Assembly (NCBI RefSeq): GCF_947179165.1
Contig: NC_077240.1
Location: forward strand, 48,048,501 to 48,112,500
Direction of reading: 5' to 3'
From: Solanum dulcamara
Taxonomy: Eukaryota > Streptophyta > Magnoliopsida > Solanales > Solanaceae
Length of the DNA: 64,000 nucleotides
Positions 1-11,235 of the stretch are shown here, one piece after another; the first letter of the stretch is position 1, and every line of letters begins with the position of its first letter. Position numbers and translations under genes: made by a program. The notes beneath the pieces were generated by a model. That model was not told where the DNA came from. It did not search any database and saw nothing but the letters and a program-made list of their open reading frames with translations.

Positions 1-440
1 TAAATCCAGGATGCCATGCCTCACCCTTGTCTCTGGATCAGACCGTAAAAGGCTTGAACTCAAAATTGGTATCTAGTTCTCAGACCTGCATCATGAAAAT
101 AGATGCACAATATGGTATGAGTACTAAAACAACAGGTACCCAGTAGGCATCATAGACGGATTGAGAAGGAACAGTAAAAGTAATATGAAATGCTAGAATT
201 TGAACACAGCAAGGGAAAAAAGACATAAATCTAACTAGGATGCATACGAGTGTACTAAACACAAGGAAAGAGAAAACAACTAACTAAACCCAATAGGGTC
301 CCCATAAGCCCAAAGGGTACACTCGTGTGCAATTCTAAGTAAAAACTAAATAGACCCCCATAAGCCCGACAGGTGTACATAAGAGTTGATATCAACAAAA
401 AGAACCTGACGACGTTTCTAAGATTACTATAACCTTCCAT

Positions 441-805
441 AGACTTGAACCGAACCAACTGAATGCCTAAAATTTGATTAATAGATGAATAGGAGGTAAG
501 GAATTGAACCAAAGCGAAGAAGGAGTCAAGGACTTTAACCGAGATTAGAATAGACGAGAAATCAATCAAAGGATGAAGATAGTAATGGATCGAACCAAGA
601 CAGTAAATGGCCAAGGACTCTAATCAAGGCTGAGGATAGCGATGGACTCGAACCAAAGATGCAGATAAAGATGGACTCTAACCATGTCTGCAAATACTAG
701 TGGACTCTAACCATGATTGATGAAGTCCCAAGACTCGAATCGAGGCAAAATATACTGAGCATGGACTTGAACCGAACCCGATAGAGTAAATCAGTGACTT
801 GAACG
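441..805. repeat. degenerate 29-bp tandem array inside LTR A
   Basis: A core like GGACTCGAACC recurs with a spacing of 29 bp: starts at about 442, 471, 500, 529, 558, 587, 615, 644, 673, 702 and 731, then two looser copies near 763 and 793. The best-preserved unit begins at 644. Units vary at several positions, so the array is old. The reverse complement of the core (GGTTCGAGTCC) resembles a tRNA T-loop or B box, but no tRNA fold surrounds it. Confidence 0.7.
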
Positions 806-1622
806 ACAAATGGAGGTGAATCAAATAGATTGAGGATTAGTGGCCAACTGAGCATCACAGGGAGAACCCCAAACTGAGTGCCATCAAGATATTACTCCAA
901 GCCCGAAATAAAACCAATCAGAATCGATGAGTGGCTTTCAAACCAAGAACCATGTATACTAGAACCAATGGAAAGAGGGAATTATGGATATAAGGTCCTA
1001 GGAGCTATCTGACTGCCTAGCTAAGGCCAAAACTATCAAACTTAAGTCTGCTATATTTGTCTATAGGGAGCTAAGCCATCAGAAGCAACGTCGGAGAGAT
1101 TCTAAGGCCTAACGGCTTAAAATATGCAAGTCTATGAAAATCACTAGTCTAAGACTACACTAACGCTAAATATGCTTCAAATATTGAACACAAGGCACAA
1201 CTAAGGAACACCACAAGGTATAATGATCAACTAACACAATAAACATGCTTTTATCGCCCGAACACCCAAAAAATAGCCTAACACATATATTATACGAACT
1301 AAGCATGATAAACTACCATTTCACCCCCAAATTCACACAATTCAACATATATTTGCATGTTCATGCTTAGTCTAAGAAGAAAAAAGCCATAGCCTACCTT
1401 TAGGCCAATCGAGGGTGCTCTAAGTCAAGTTGCTAGATTTTTTCCCTTACGTACTCCCTCGAATCACCACCTTGCTATCAAAAGTAGAATCATAATATTG
1501 TTACGGTCGTTTAGAAACCTAAATTACTAAAAACAAAGACAAATCAAATTTGGAATCTAAAATGGGAATGTGGGACCCGCAAGACTCTATAAAAAGGTCC
1601 TAATTATCTTCCCAAACTTTTA

Positions 1623-1651
1623 CCCCCCCCCCCCCCCCCCCAAAAAAAAAT
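1623..1651. repeat. C20 run followed by A9
   Basis: Twenty consecutive C (1623-1642) are followed by nine A. On the element strand this is a T9G20 tract. Homopolymers of this length are unstable and often misassembled, so the length should not be taken literally. Confidence 0.9.
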
Positions 1652-1845
1652 AAAATACAATTTGGGGCTTGGAACAACCCTCAACCACCACATGAACAAA
1701 ATCAACTTTAAAGTTAAGAATAAAAACAATAGCAGAAGCTAGAACTCAAAAATTACCTCAAATGAAGGACACCAATAGTTTTGAAGACTCCAATACATTC
1801 CCCCAACAATTTTCAACAACCTAGCATTTGAATCACTCAATTTGG

Positions 1846-1858
1846 ACCTATATAGCAT
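1846..1858 (-). promoter_or_regulatory. TATA-like box of LTR A
   Basis: On the minus strand GCTATATAGG lies about 940 bp downstream of the LTR start, a plausible U3 promoter position. The box is visible in the sequence; promoter activity is inferred. Confidence 0.4.
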
Positions 1859-2879
1859 AAGCTGTCCATGTTTGAAGGTTTGGGAGAATGGCTGAAAATG
1901 GGTCTGGTCTTAATTAAAAGACTAAACAAAAGACCTCTGTGAACGCGGGCCCTAGGTCGCGAACACGGTGTTCAAAGGACCATGGTCATCTCTGACCATT
2001 CTCCACAAATGCAGAAGGTCCCCCATGAATGCAGAGGGTTGAGGATCCATCACTTTGCAAACGTGGAGCCTCTCCCGTGAATGCAGAGAACAAACTTAGG
2101 TTACACTAGCAACTGCTGCAATATCAAATTTTGCCATTGTCCAAGTCTCCGACGGGATACTCAAGATTTTTTTGGAATCCCATGCGCACAAACGAACTAT
2201 GCTACCCCACTAAATTCAACGTTCTAGACTCAAAGATGCAGTAAAAATTTCCATTCGAGAACATCTCAACAAAATATGAGTCCCACACCTAAGTGTTTTT
2301 TTAGTCAATTCCATAAAAGACATCAAAATTTGAATAGAAGCCTCGATAAGTGCACGAAGATTGTTCTAGACCAAACTCTAAATTTTGGAGCTAATCACGC
2401 TGATAGAATTTTCATCCAAGCATGTTTCCTAAGAATGTTGGCCTATGTCAAGCTAAGGCCAAAACTCAAAGGCTAAAATGCCTAATAGTCCAAACTAGTA
2501 CCAAAAGCCTCGAGGCTTGTGCCGACCATGCCACTAGCCTAAAATGACCATTCTTGAGCTGATTGAATTTTCAGAATTCCATTATATGGTCATTTACTTG
2601 AGGTTTTGACCGAAATCAACTATTCAAGTTGAAAAAGCTCCAAAATAGGGAAACAAGCATAAATCCCAAAAAAATGACTAGGAAACCGAATAGTTAATGC
2701 CAACAAGTTATAAATAATTTTAGGTCGCTAAAGGAATATTCTAAACGACAAAAAGAATGCATTTACTCAAAAATGACCTGGAGGGTCATTATAACATCCA
2801 CTACTAAAAGCAATTTTATCCACAAAAGTAAGAGTCAAGAAGTACTCAAAGGCTCAATTAAGTCAGGGAACTGCTCCTA

Positions 2880-4300
2880 CATCCCTTTCTTAGTCTCCTA
2901 GGTAGCCTCCTTGACTAGACGATGCCTCCAATAGATCTTAACCACAGGAATAACTCTAGATCACAACCACCTCATATCTCTTTCTAAAATGGCAATCGAC
3001 TTGTCAACAAAGGTCAGACAATTATCCAACCCAACCAAATCATACTGGAGCACATGAGACTCATCTAGAATATAGCGATGCAACATCGAAACATGGAAGA
3101 ACAGATGGATAAGTGAGAATGATAGAGGTAAGGCTAACTCATAAGCAACACTCTTCGGTTGTCATCAAAATTTCGAAAGGTCATATATACCTGGGGCTGA
3201 GCTTGCCCCGCCTCCAAAATCTAATCACGCCCTTCATAGGCGATACTCTAAGGAATACTCTATCACCAACTGCAAAGCTCAACGACCACCGCCTATGATC
3301 AACATAACTCTGGTGTCTACTCTGAGCTATTCTGAGCCTATCTTAAATCACCATTACTTGATCTACAACCTCTTAAATAAGGTCTATGCCATGTAGCCTA
3401 TGGTCCATAGACTCAAACTAACAATTAGAGAGAGAAAATGCCTACTATATAAGGCTCGATTAGGGCCATCTGAATACTGAAGTGGTAGTTATTTTTATGC
3501 GAACTCTACCAATGGAATAAACCGGTCCCACTAACCTCTAAAATCCAAAACACAGGCCCTCATATATCCTCAAGAACCTAAAAAGTGCACTTTGACTAAC
3601 CATTAGTCTATGGGTGAGAAGTTGTGCTAAGGTTAAAGCGGGTGCCCAATAACTTCATAAAAGTCCTCCAAAAGTTAGATGTAAATTGTGAACCCAAGTA
3701 TGAGATAATAAATACAGGCGCACTATGAAGAAGAACCACCTATTGAATATAGATGTGAGCCAAGCGCTCAACACTAAAAGAAATATAAACGGGAAAGAAG
3801 TGTGCTGACTTAGTCAATCGATCGATGATGACCCAAATACTATCAACTCTTCTAGAAGTATGAGGTAACCCCACAATGAAGTCCACGGTGATACGCTCCC
3901 ACTTCTACTCCAAAATGGCTAATATCTAAAGCTCACCACTAGGCCTCAAGTAATCGACCTTCACTTATTGACAACACAGGCAATAGGACACATAGTTCAC
4001 TATATCCCTTCTCATGCCACTTCACTAGTAGTGCTATCTCAGATCATGATACATCTTCCATGTGCACGGATGGATAGAATATATAGAATCAAGGGCCTTA
4101 TAAAGAATCAATTTAATCAAACCTCCAACTATTGGAACATAGATACAATCAGAAAATCTCAACAACCTATTTGAATCTAAGGTAGCCTGACAGGCATCAC
4201 CTCACAAAACTCGATCTGGAAGAGCAACCAAGTCTTTATCCTCAAATTAGTGACTGTGAATCTGATCCTTCAAAGATGAATGAACTCCCATATAGGCTAA
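2880..4300 (-). pseudogene. gypsy A integrase remnant (core and C-terminus)
   Basis: The minus strand reads as a broken integrase. Around 3797-3902 is the catalytic core start (TVDFIVGLPH, then WVIIDRLTKSAHF). Around 3130-3300 is the C-terminal tail (FAVGDRVFLRVSPMKGV, then GKLSPRYI). Around 2940-3090 are traces of the terminal region (RDMRWL, then IPVVKIYWRH). Integrase joins element cDNA to host DNA in the nucleus. Stops and frame changes are frequent, so no product is expected. It follows the RNase H remnant in the usual gypsy order RT-RNase H-integrase and abuts the LTR at 2796. Confidence 0.8.
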
Positions 4301-4329
4301 CACGCATCTAGAATCTAAAATATCCAACC

Positions 4330-5232
4330 GAATCATGTTGTTGGCTAAGGATTGGATGTCCATAGCCAATGGTTGCTCTATGGACAAGAAGGATAGACTA
4401 CCAATGTTCACCTCCTTTCAACGCAAGGCATCCGCTTCCACATTTGGCTTGCCTGGATGGTAGAGAATTGGGAGGTCGTAGTCATTTATAAGTTCAATCT
4501 AATAGTGATACTTCAAATTAAGATCCCTCTATCTCATAATGCACTAAAGGATCTTGTGATCAGTGTAGATCTCACAACAAACTCCATACAGGTAGTGCCT
4601 CTAAATCTTAAGCGCAAAAACTACCAACGCTAACTCTAAGTCATCGCACTCATAAAGCTTAAGCTGCCTCAATACGTAAGCTACAACTCGACCTCACTGC
4701 ATTAATACACAACCCAAAATAATGCCAAACATGTCATAATACACCATGAATTCCTTGCACCCAACTGGGAGAGTCAATATAAGAGTAGTGGTAAGCAACT
4801 ACTTGAGCCTAAAAAAGCTCTCTCACACTCCTATGACCACTCAAAGGGAACATCCTGGTGAGTCAACCCAGTCAGAGGTGCTTCAATGGTAGAGACACAC
4901 TAAACAAAGCGCCTGTAGTAACTGGCTAGCCCTATGAAGCTATGAATCTTAGTCTATGATGTGGGCCTAGCCCAATAGCAAATAACATAAATCTTAGCCG
5001 GATCCACCATAATGCCATCCTTGGACTTTACGTGCCCCAAACACTTTGAGAACTTGACATAAAACTAGTGGTCTTTTAAAGTTTAGAGAACTATCGTCAA
5101 ATGCTTCTCATGCTCACTCTAGCTACGCGAGTGTACCAGTATGTCCTCAATAAAGACTATGATGAAGGAATCAAGATATGGCCTTAACACACGAGATATC
5201 AAGTCCATGAAGGTCGAAAGGTATCATAGTCC
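4330..5232 (-). pseudogene. gypsy A reverse transcriptase/RNase H remnant, truncated
   Basis: The minus strand at about 5128-5208 carries the RT palm block [16 protein letters not shown], in which the second catalytic Asp of the usual F-I-D-D has become Glu. RNase H ends at about 4396-4480 with DLPILYHPGKPNVEADAL. The region between is recognisable but full of stops. RT and RNase H copy element RNA into DNA in virus-like particles; this copy cannot. The RT is cut at about 5232, where the sequence switches abruptly to plus-strand gag of another family, so fingers, protease and gag of element A are missing. Confidence 0.8.
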
Positions 5233-5234
5233 GT

Positions 5235-5605
5235 GATAGCTTCCATGCATGGATATTTCCTGGGTACAGGCATACGCCCAAGGGGTAGAGGAGTGGCATA
5301 TAGGGCATCAGCCCAATAGAGGTTTTGATAGAGGTCAGCTCGGCTAGGTCGGTTAGTTATCTGGGGGAATTTCAAAGTGGGTGGTTCCAGCAGTATGGTA
5401 GATATCCCTCCCAGCCAACTCAGAGTGCACTTCTATAGTTTCTAGGTGGAAAATTTAAGAGCACCAGGTATTCAGGGGATGGTCAAAGCTCCAGAGTTTC
5501 AGGTACACAGGTGAACCAGAGTTCTCGACAGTCAAGACCACCAGCACCTCAGTGTCCCCATTATAATAGACTTCATTTTGGGAAAGTGTATCTTATTCAC
5601 TTCTG
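5235..5605 (+). pseudogene. gag fragment of the gypsy B family
   Basis: This 370-bp stretch closely matches element B gag at about 13150-13520: the same run through QAYAQGVEEW, the RG-rich linker, and the start of the zinc-knuckle region (CPHYNRLHFGK, where B has CPHCNRLYFGE). A short block near 5255 is missing relative to B. It has no start codon or flanking LTR end of its own and joins inverted RT sequence at 5232. It is a displaced fragment, perhaps moved during break repair or left from an older nested insertion. Confidence 0.75.
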
Positions 5606-6462
5606 GTGGTTGAACATTTATAATAGTTGAGCTACTTTCCTTGAACCTTTTATATGCTGAGGACTTAATGAATGTACGGGCTCCTAGTTGTAAGGACTAT
5701 GTGAAAACAAATATTCTGGAGTCCTTAAACGGTTAGCATTACTTTGGTACGTGTGTAGAGACCCCGATATGCTAATTAATATAGCCCCTAATGGCATTTA
5801 GAGGGCAGCCAAGATGACGACACTACTACTCAGGTCCACAGACGATAGCTTAATCCTTTTATACTATCGGGTCTCTGATAATGTTTTAAATTGCATATGG
5901 TTACTCATTACTCTAATTGTGTATACTGTAACCTTTCTATCACCGAGTCCCATGCCGGTATGTAAATGTGCGTAGTTCACTGCATTATCCACCGAGTCCC
6001 TCACTAAAGGGCCGAGTACGCTAAATGAGGACATGATAATGCAATTACATAAAAATCTCACAGAGTCCCTCACTAGAGAGCTAGGTACGTATGTATATAT
6101 ATGATGATGTGATGTAATAAGGTGGTGATGGCACCGGACCTATGATGGTCCTACAGGTATGATTCATCGGATTCCTGAAAGGGCCAGCTATATTGTATAA
6201 TTTGAGCATGCATGTTTTTATAATTCACAGGGTACATGTACAAGTTTCTTATATGATATTTTATCCCCTGGTTCTCTGTTTCAGATATGCTTCCAGTTAT
6301 GGTATGCTATGTTTTACATACTCAGTACATATGTCGTACTGACTCCTCTTTCTTTGGGGGGCTGCGTTCATGCCCGCAGGTACAGATACATAATTTGGGG
6401 ATCCACCAGCATGAGAGTCCCACTCAGCGGTCTAGAGGTGCTCCTTTGTGTTGGAGCCTTTT
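5606..6462 (+). repeat. left part of gypsy B 5' LTR (start not resolved)
   Basis: From about 5900 this matches the long chromovirus LTRs elsewhere in the window. It has three loose copies of the module CACCGAGTCCC...GGGCCGAGTACG (5942-6090) and the block at 6310-6400 (TTTACATACTCAGTACAT, then a GGGGGGCTGCGTTCATGCCCG stretch) also seen at 59445-59515 and, inverted, near 46380. The LTR stops at 6462 and resumes at 11985, with a LINE between. The 5' end with TG is not visible; 5606-5870 has no recognisable feature. Short open frames at 6287-6551 lie in LTR sequence and are not genes. Confidence 0.65.
6455..6462. repeat. left target-site duplication of the LINE
   Basis: AGCCTTTT here is repeated at 11977-11984 on the other side of the LINE. 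Part of the T run is shared with the element's poly(A) tail, read on the minus strand. Confidence 0.6.
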
Positions 6463-6466
6463 TTTT

Positions 6467-7009
6467 AAGGGAACAGACCTTACACGAGGCTCCCACCTCT
6501 CGTGCGCGGCCAGGGGTTGAGCCGCTCACCCCCAAGCTGTATTATACATAAAAACAAAAAAAATACACGGAGGGGGACATAAACCTAACCTCCAATCCTA
6601 TGGTGTTTCATAAGCCGACCATCCTACTAAGGGAAGCCAACTCATCCCCGATACAAGCACATGAAAAGAAAACCTAGAAACTATGCACCTAAAGGAAATG
6701 ACTCCTCTCGATTCAAAGAAACTAGGAAAGCATAAATAAGGGAGACTCTTCCTTTACATAAAATAAAGGAAAAATCTAAATAAAACTGGGGATGAATCCT
6801 CATAAATGCTATATATACAACAAAAGTAGCGTAGACGATGAACATCAAATAACATGGCTAAGATATAACATGGAAAATCACAAACACTGCAATTGGGTGC
6901 TCAATCCAAGGATGCAACACAAAATAGTAGATCATGGAGGCTTTTTAATTCGTTTGGTCTTCCTCCATCTGAAACTGGGCAGGCCGACTCTATCTAGCAT
7001 GTAGTAACC
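6467..7009 (-). other. LINE 3' UTR
   Basis: Between the end of RNase H and the A tail there is about 540 bp without coding signal. It contains a GC-rich block near 6490-6540 and an A-rich stretch at 6550-6570. The open frame at 6792-7004 plus is antisense to the LINE and shows no known domain. Confidence 0.5.
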
Positions 7010-8233
7010 TCGAGTACCACGAGGTAGCTACTAGAGGGTGGTGTAGTGTCCTGGAGCGGTAAGAGTGTGACTGTGCTGGGAGAGAGCATCCACAGTGAAG
7101 TTTGCCTCCCTATATACATGCCTGCAAGAAAAGCAAACAAATAATTTGGAAATACCAACAAGGTCCTGAGTTACCTGGTGAAGGCTCCACGGAAGTTTAG
7201 TCTAATGATTGATCCATTTAGTGAGTAACTCCAAGTAAACTTCTAGGATAACATGTTGAAAACCCTGTTGAATGCACTATTTAAGCCCATAAACTGCCGC
7301 CTCTAGTTCATCTTGTTTGTTGGTTCCCTATCCTAACGGTATGGCATAGGCGAATATGAATTTACCCATGTGATCTCTTAAGATGCCACCCCTAATTGCC
7401 TCCGAATTACCCAATGCGCTGCCGTCAGTGTTCAGCTTGACAAAACCGAGTTGTGGCTTAATCCATGAGACTTGGGTGATCTTCATCTCATGAGTACACT
7501 TATCTAAGCAGGAGATGGTGTTGATCCAGTTCGAGGGCCAATGGATATAGGGGTACGCGACTCTAAGAAGATTTGAGATGTCCTTGAAAACTGCAAATTT
7601 CACTCTCGCCAAGCTAGAACTCTTCCTCCCGTATTTGCTCGTGCACCTATTCTTCCACAAATTCCAACATATAAATATTGGGGTAGAATGGAGGATAAGT
7701 TTGTGAGCTTCTGTGCGGTACTTGCGAAGCCACCAGCTCATAATAAGAGGTTTGAGGGGTGTGGCTTCATGCCTTATGCCTAGGGAATCTGAGAAGTAGT
7801 GCCAAATATTCCTAGTGAAATGGCCAGTGCTGAAAATGTGCTCTATGGTGTCCGGACCTGGACTGTGGCAGAAATAGCATGGTGTGGAAACATAGCCAAA
7901 TGCAGTGATCTTTTCCTTCGTTGGCAGCTTGCCTCTAAAATCCCTCCACAACAAAAAGGAGTATTTAAATGGGATGTTTTTGTGCCAAGTGTAATGGTCG
8001 TAAAGTGTCTTGGTCCGGTGTTCCCTAACAAACTGCCATGCCAAGGAACATGTGAAGTTCCCATTGGTATTCAGCTTCCAAATGGCCTGATCTGATGTGT
8101 TTCCTTGCAGCTGAAGTGTGGAAGAAGCAATGAGAGGAACGAGCTGCACTGGTGCCAACTGATTTAGCATATCGATGTTCCATTGGCCATCTATACGAAA
8201 ATCAGCCACCCTCCCATTGTTTGCTCTTCCCAA
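7010..8233 (-). pseudogene. LINE ORF2 C-terminus: zinc-binding RT domain and RNase H
   Basis: The open frame 8233-7328 (301 codons) carries the plant LINE zf-RVT block near its middle (FLLWRDFRGKLPTKEK, then CYFCHSPGPDTIEHIFSTGHF, with Cys-Cys-His-His ligands), followed by the start of RNase H (FVKLNTDGSALGN, holding the first catalytic Asp). After the stop near 7328 the same reading continues to about 7010 through DELEAAVYGLK and REANFTVDALSQ, the usual RNase H end. RNase H in plant L1s removes RNA during reverse transcription. At least two stops interrupt the final third. Confidence 0.85.
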
Positions 8234-8314
8234 CTCATGTCTATAGTTGGCTAAGGGTCCGATACCTAGCTAATCGTCCCACCAAAAATAGCACGAACCC
8301 GAGTGAAGCCTCCA

Positions 8315-9948
8315 TTAAATGTGAGGTTCGGTAATATTTTTGTTGTGCATCATGTGTTTCCACACAAGCGACTGGCCAGTATGGAATTTTTTGATGATGG
8401 GATTCGCTTTCTGATAGTATTTGGCTCTAAGGAAATCACCCCATAATGTTGGTTTAGCTCTAAAGATCCACCATTGCTTTAACTGGAGAGATTTGCACAC
8501 ATCTGTAGTTCTCCTCAACCCAATACCTCCTTCGTCATAAGGGTAACAAAGTTTCTTCCATGAAGCCCAATGGTATTTTTTCTTATTATCCTTCCACCCT
8601 TAGAAAAAATCAGCGGTAACTCTCTCAATCTATTTGAGAGTAGTACGGGGGGAGTAATGGCCGAAAGAAGGTGAATGGGGAGCGACTGAAGTACGTATTT
8701 CACGAGTGTAGCTCTACCACCGTAGCTGAGGATTTTGGAGTGCCACCCTCTAATTCTGTTGACAACCTTAGAGACTATGTCCGTGTAGTACATGACTCTC
8801 TGCCTGCCAATGTACAGCGGGCATCCTAAGTAGGTGATGGGACTATGCTTCTGAGTGAAACCCATAACCTATTTCACCGTTTCCACATTGTCTTGGAGTG
8901 CATTGGGATGCATCATGAAGTGGCTCTTATTCTTGTTTATAAGCTGCCCCGATGTCTTTTCATACAGAGTCAAGGTCTTCATGATAATCTGGAGAATTTC
9001 CTTCCTTCCGGAGGAAAAGATGATAACATCATCTGCAAAACTCAAATGATTAATCTGTGGGCCTCTTTTCTCCATATGAAAACCACGGTAGAAGTGGTAA
9101 TTATGAAGACTATTCAACATTATGGACAACACCTCCATTCCCAAAATGAATAAGGCAGGAGAAAGAGGACACCCTATTTGAGCCCTCTGGTAGAGTGGAA
9201 AAAACCATGTCTAGACCCATTAACGATAATGGAGTACCAATTGTTAGACATGATTTGCCAAATCATATCAATAAAGGTCTCACCGAAGCCCATCCTTCTT
9301 AGTACTAGACAAGTATAGGATCAGGAGACTGTATCATATGCTTTGGCCAATAACAAGCTTTTGGATATCATGGATAATCTCCTATGCTAGCATGATATTT
9401 TCGGAGATGCTTCTTCTTTTTACAAACCCGGACTGATTGAGAGAAATATGACCGGAGAGAATTGGAGCAAGCCTGAGGCAAATGAGTTTTGATATGATCT
9501 TATTGGTGAAGTTACTAAGACTAATGGGTCTATAGTCAGAGAGTGTGTTGGGGTGATCTACCTTTGGGAGCAAGACCAAACAAGCATGAGAAAAGAACTT
9601 AGGCATAGCATACCCTCCGAAGAAAGAAATAACCACTGCTAGTAGGTCCTCCGAAATAATCTCCCAGTAAGCTTGGAAGAATTTTCCATTCATACCGTCC
9701 GGACCAGCTGCAGAGTTAGGATTCATGGAGAGGACTACCTGTTTCAACTCTTCAATGGTAGGCGTGGCTTGAAGGCTTTCATTCTGAGCATCTATGATCA
9801 TTCTAGGAACGTAATTCAAGATGTTCTCCGGAATCCGAGATTCATCACTTGTGAATATTTTCTGAAAATGATCACATGCTGCTCTAGCAATGTGTTCGTC
9901 TCCTTGAATCCAATCCCCTTCTTCGTTGGTAACCTTGTGAATGAACAA
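8315..9948 (-). pseudogene. LINE ORF2 reverse transcriptase, frameshifted
   Basis: Four minus-strand pieces make one L1-type RT. 9948-9382 has SAAGPDGMNGKFFQAYW, SDYRPISL and NQSGFVKRRS. About 9190-9145 has PLSPALFILGMEVL. 9144-8869 has the catalytic FADD box (LSFADDVIIFSSGRKE). 8865-8515 and 8518-8315 hold the thumb (ITYLGCPLYIGRQ, GWHSKILSYGGR). This enzyme primes on nicked genomic DNA and copies the LINE RNA. The pieces lie in different frames with stops between 9381 and 9145. The catalytic Asp pair itself is preserved. Confidence 0.9.
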
Positions 9949-10011
9949 TCTCCTTCTCCTACCATGGATTAAAGCATGGAAATACTTGGTGTTAGCATCT
10001 CCATCCTTGAA

Positions 10012-10257
10012 CTAATGTAGTTGAGTTTTTTGTTTGAGAATGTTCTCTTCAATTTTAAGAAATCTGATGTATTCGGCGTTGAGAGCATGCAATTGCATCC
10101 TCTTCTCTTCATTATTGGACTCTATCAGATTTTCTTCAGCACTTTTCACCAATTCTTCATATTCCTTAACCTTGGCAAAAATGTTGCCAAATTCCTCTCG
10201 CGACCATTTGCTAAGGGTAGAGGAAAGCCTTTTCATTTTTTGGTGGAAGGACCACAT
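10012..10257 (-). pseudogene. LINE ORF2 linker between endonuclease and RT
   Basis: An 81-codon minus-strand frame (SRPFAK-like start; KWSREEFGNIFAKVKEYEELVKS, then a charged helical stretch). This is the coiled-coil-like segment normally found between the endonuclease and RT of plant LINEs. It continues the ORF2 reading between 10500 and 9948 with frame breaks on both sides. Confidence 0.65.
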
Positions 10258-10499
10258 TGGGTTCCCAGTCAGGGGTCTGTCCTAACAGGACTCTACAGTT
10301 TCGAGAAAAGTAGGGTTATCCACCCAACAATTCAAGAATTTAAATATTTAATAGCGGAATCCTGCCTAGCATTCATCTCTATTAGTAAAGGGTTATGGTT
10401 AGAACCAGTAGAGGGAAGATGCGTGACTGAAGTATGAGGCATAGTGGCTAACCAATTATAGGACACCATAGCTCTATCGAGTCGCTTCCATATTCTTTT

Positions 10500-11057
10500 A
10501 TGCATATCTCATTGATTACACCAAGTGTAGTCTGAGCCATGATACCCCAAATCCGTTCGGCCACATGCTTCAATAACGCTTATAAACTCAAAACTTTTTT
10601 GCATGTTGTAAGGGATTCTACCTAGTTTCTTAGTAATGGAGGTGATGACATTGAAGTCCCCAACTGTGCACCAAGGAAGGTTAGTGGAAGCGTGGTGCAT
10701 GAGCCTATCCCAAAGCGGTCTTCTAAGAGTATCTTTGCATTTTCCATAAACAAAAGTCGTGAGAAATGCATTTTGATGCTCTACATGTTTTATCTCACAA
10801 GTGATCTGTTGGTCGTCAACATCAATAACTTTACAATCAACATCTTAAGTCCAGAAGATCCAAATCTTGCCATTAGGATAGCAAACGGACTTATCCATAC
10901 CAAGGTTGATTCTAAAGGTTTGGAGATGAGCATTGTTGGAAAAAGGTTCTAGGATGGAAATGATGGACGTTTGATGGATATGTTTGAGCGACTTTAGTCT
11001 GTCTATGACTCCTTTGGTATTGATACCTCTAGCATTCCAAATAATTGTGTTAATCAT
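10500..11057 (-). pseudogene. LINE ORF2 apurinic-like endonuclease domain
   Basis: Starts at the ATG at 11057 (MINTIIWNARGIN, the standard start of plant L1 ORF2, containing the metal-binding Asn of the WNxRG box) and continues to about 10509 with WCTVGDFNVI, the GDFN active-site block, and DLGYHGSDYTWCN near the end (usual SD-TW-N box). The domain nicks target DNA so the 3' end can prime RT. Stops between 10845 and 10700 break it. Confidence 0.85.
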
Positions 11058-11235
11058 TGATGGGATCTAAGGTTGTGGAGCTTAGTGTTTGGTCTGCTAA
11101 TAGGAGCATGAATAGTTGTTAATTTTGGATTGTGATGAATGCCTCTAGGTATAGGCCTTGCTCATTAGCTAGCTGGTTCATCTTATCATTCGTGACCTTA
11201 GTAGTGGTCTTGGATGGCATAGTTATACTATTGGA

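Larger units (their letters stand above)
1..2796 (-). repeat. LTR of gypsy remnant A (3' LTR, minus, left end outside window)
   Basis: Read on the minus strand, this begins at 2796 with TGTTATAATGACCC, the usual start of a plant gypsy LTR. It is directly preceded in element sense by a short purine-rich GTAGTGGA, placing it as the 3' LTR of the decayed polyprotein to its right. It runs off the left edge, so its length is at least 2.8 kb. It carries a degenerate 29-bp tandem array near 440-805, a TATA-like box near 1850, a C20 run, and a stretch at about 1935-2095 with reiterated GAATGCAGAG and CGAACACGG-like words. The open frames inside (for example 255-614 minus, 119 codons) match no known protein and lie partly in the array, so I treat them as chance. 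Confidence 0.7.

Noticed and set aside
255..614. 119-codon minus-strand frame
   Set aside because: Lies in LTR A and overlaps the 29-bp array; no recognisable domain. Hydrophobic content reflects base composition.
615..770. tRNA gene suggested by GGTTCGAGTCC cores
   Set aside because: No acceptor, D or anticodon arms at the right distances; the core is a tandem-repeat word.
6287..6551. Two overlapping plus-strand frames
   Set aside because: They cross the LTR B / LINE junction and correspond to conserved LTR nucleotide sequence, not to a protein.
7799..8095. 98-codon plus-strand frame
   Set aside because: Antisense shadow of the LINE zinc-finger and RT-thumb region.
9673..10437. Plus-strand frames of 83-138 codons
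   Set aside because: Antisense shadows of LINE endonuclease linker and RT.
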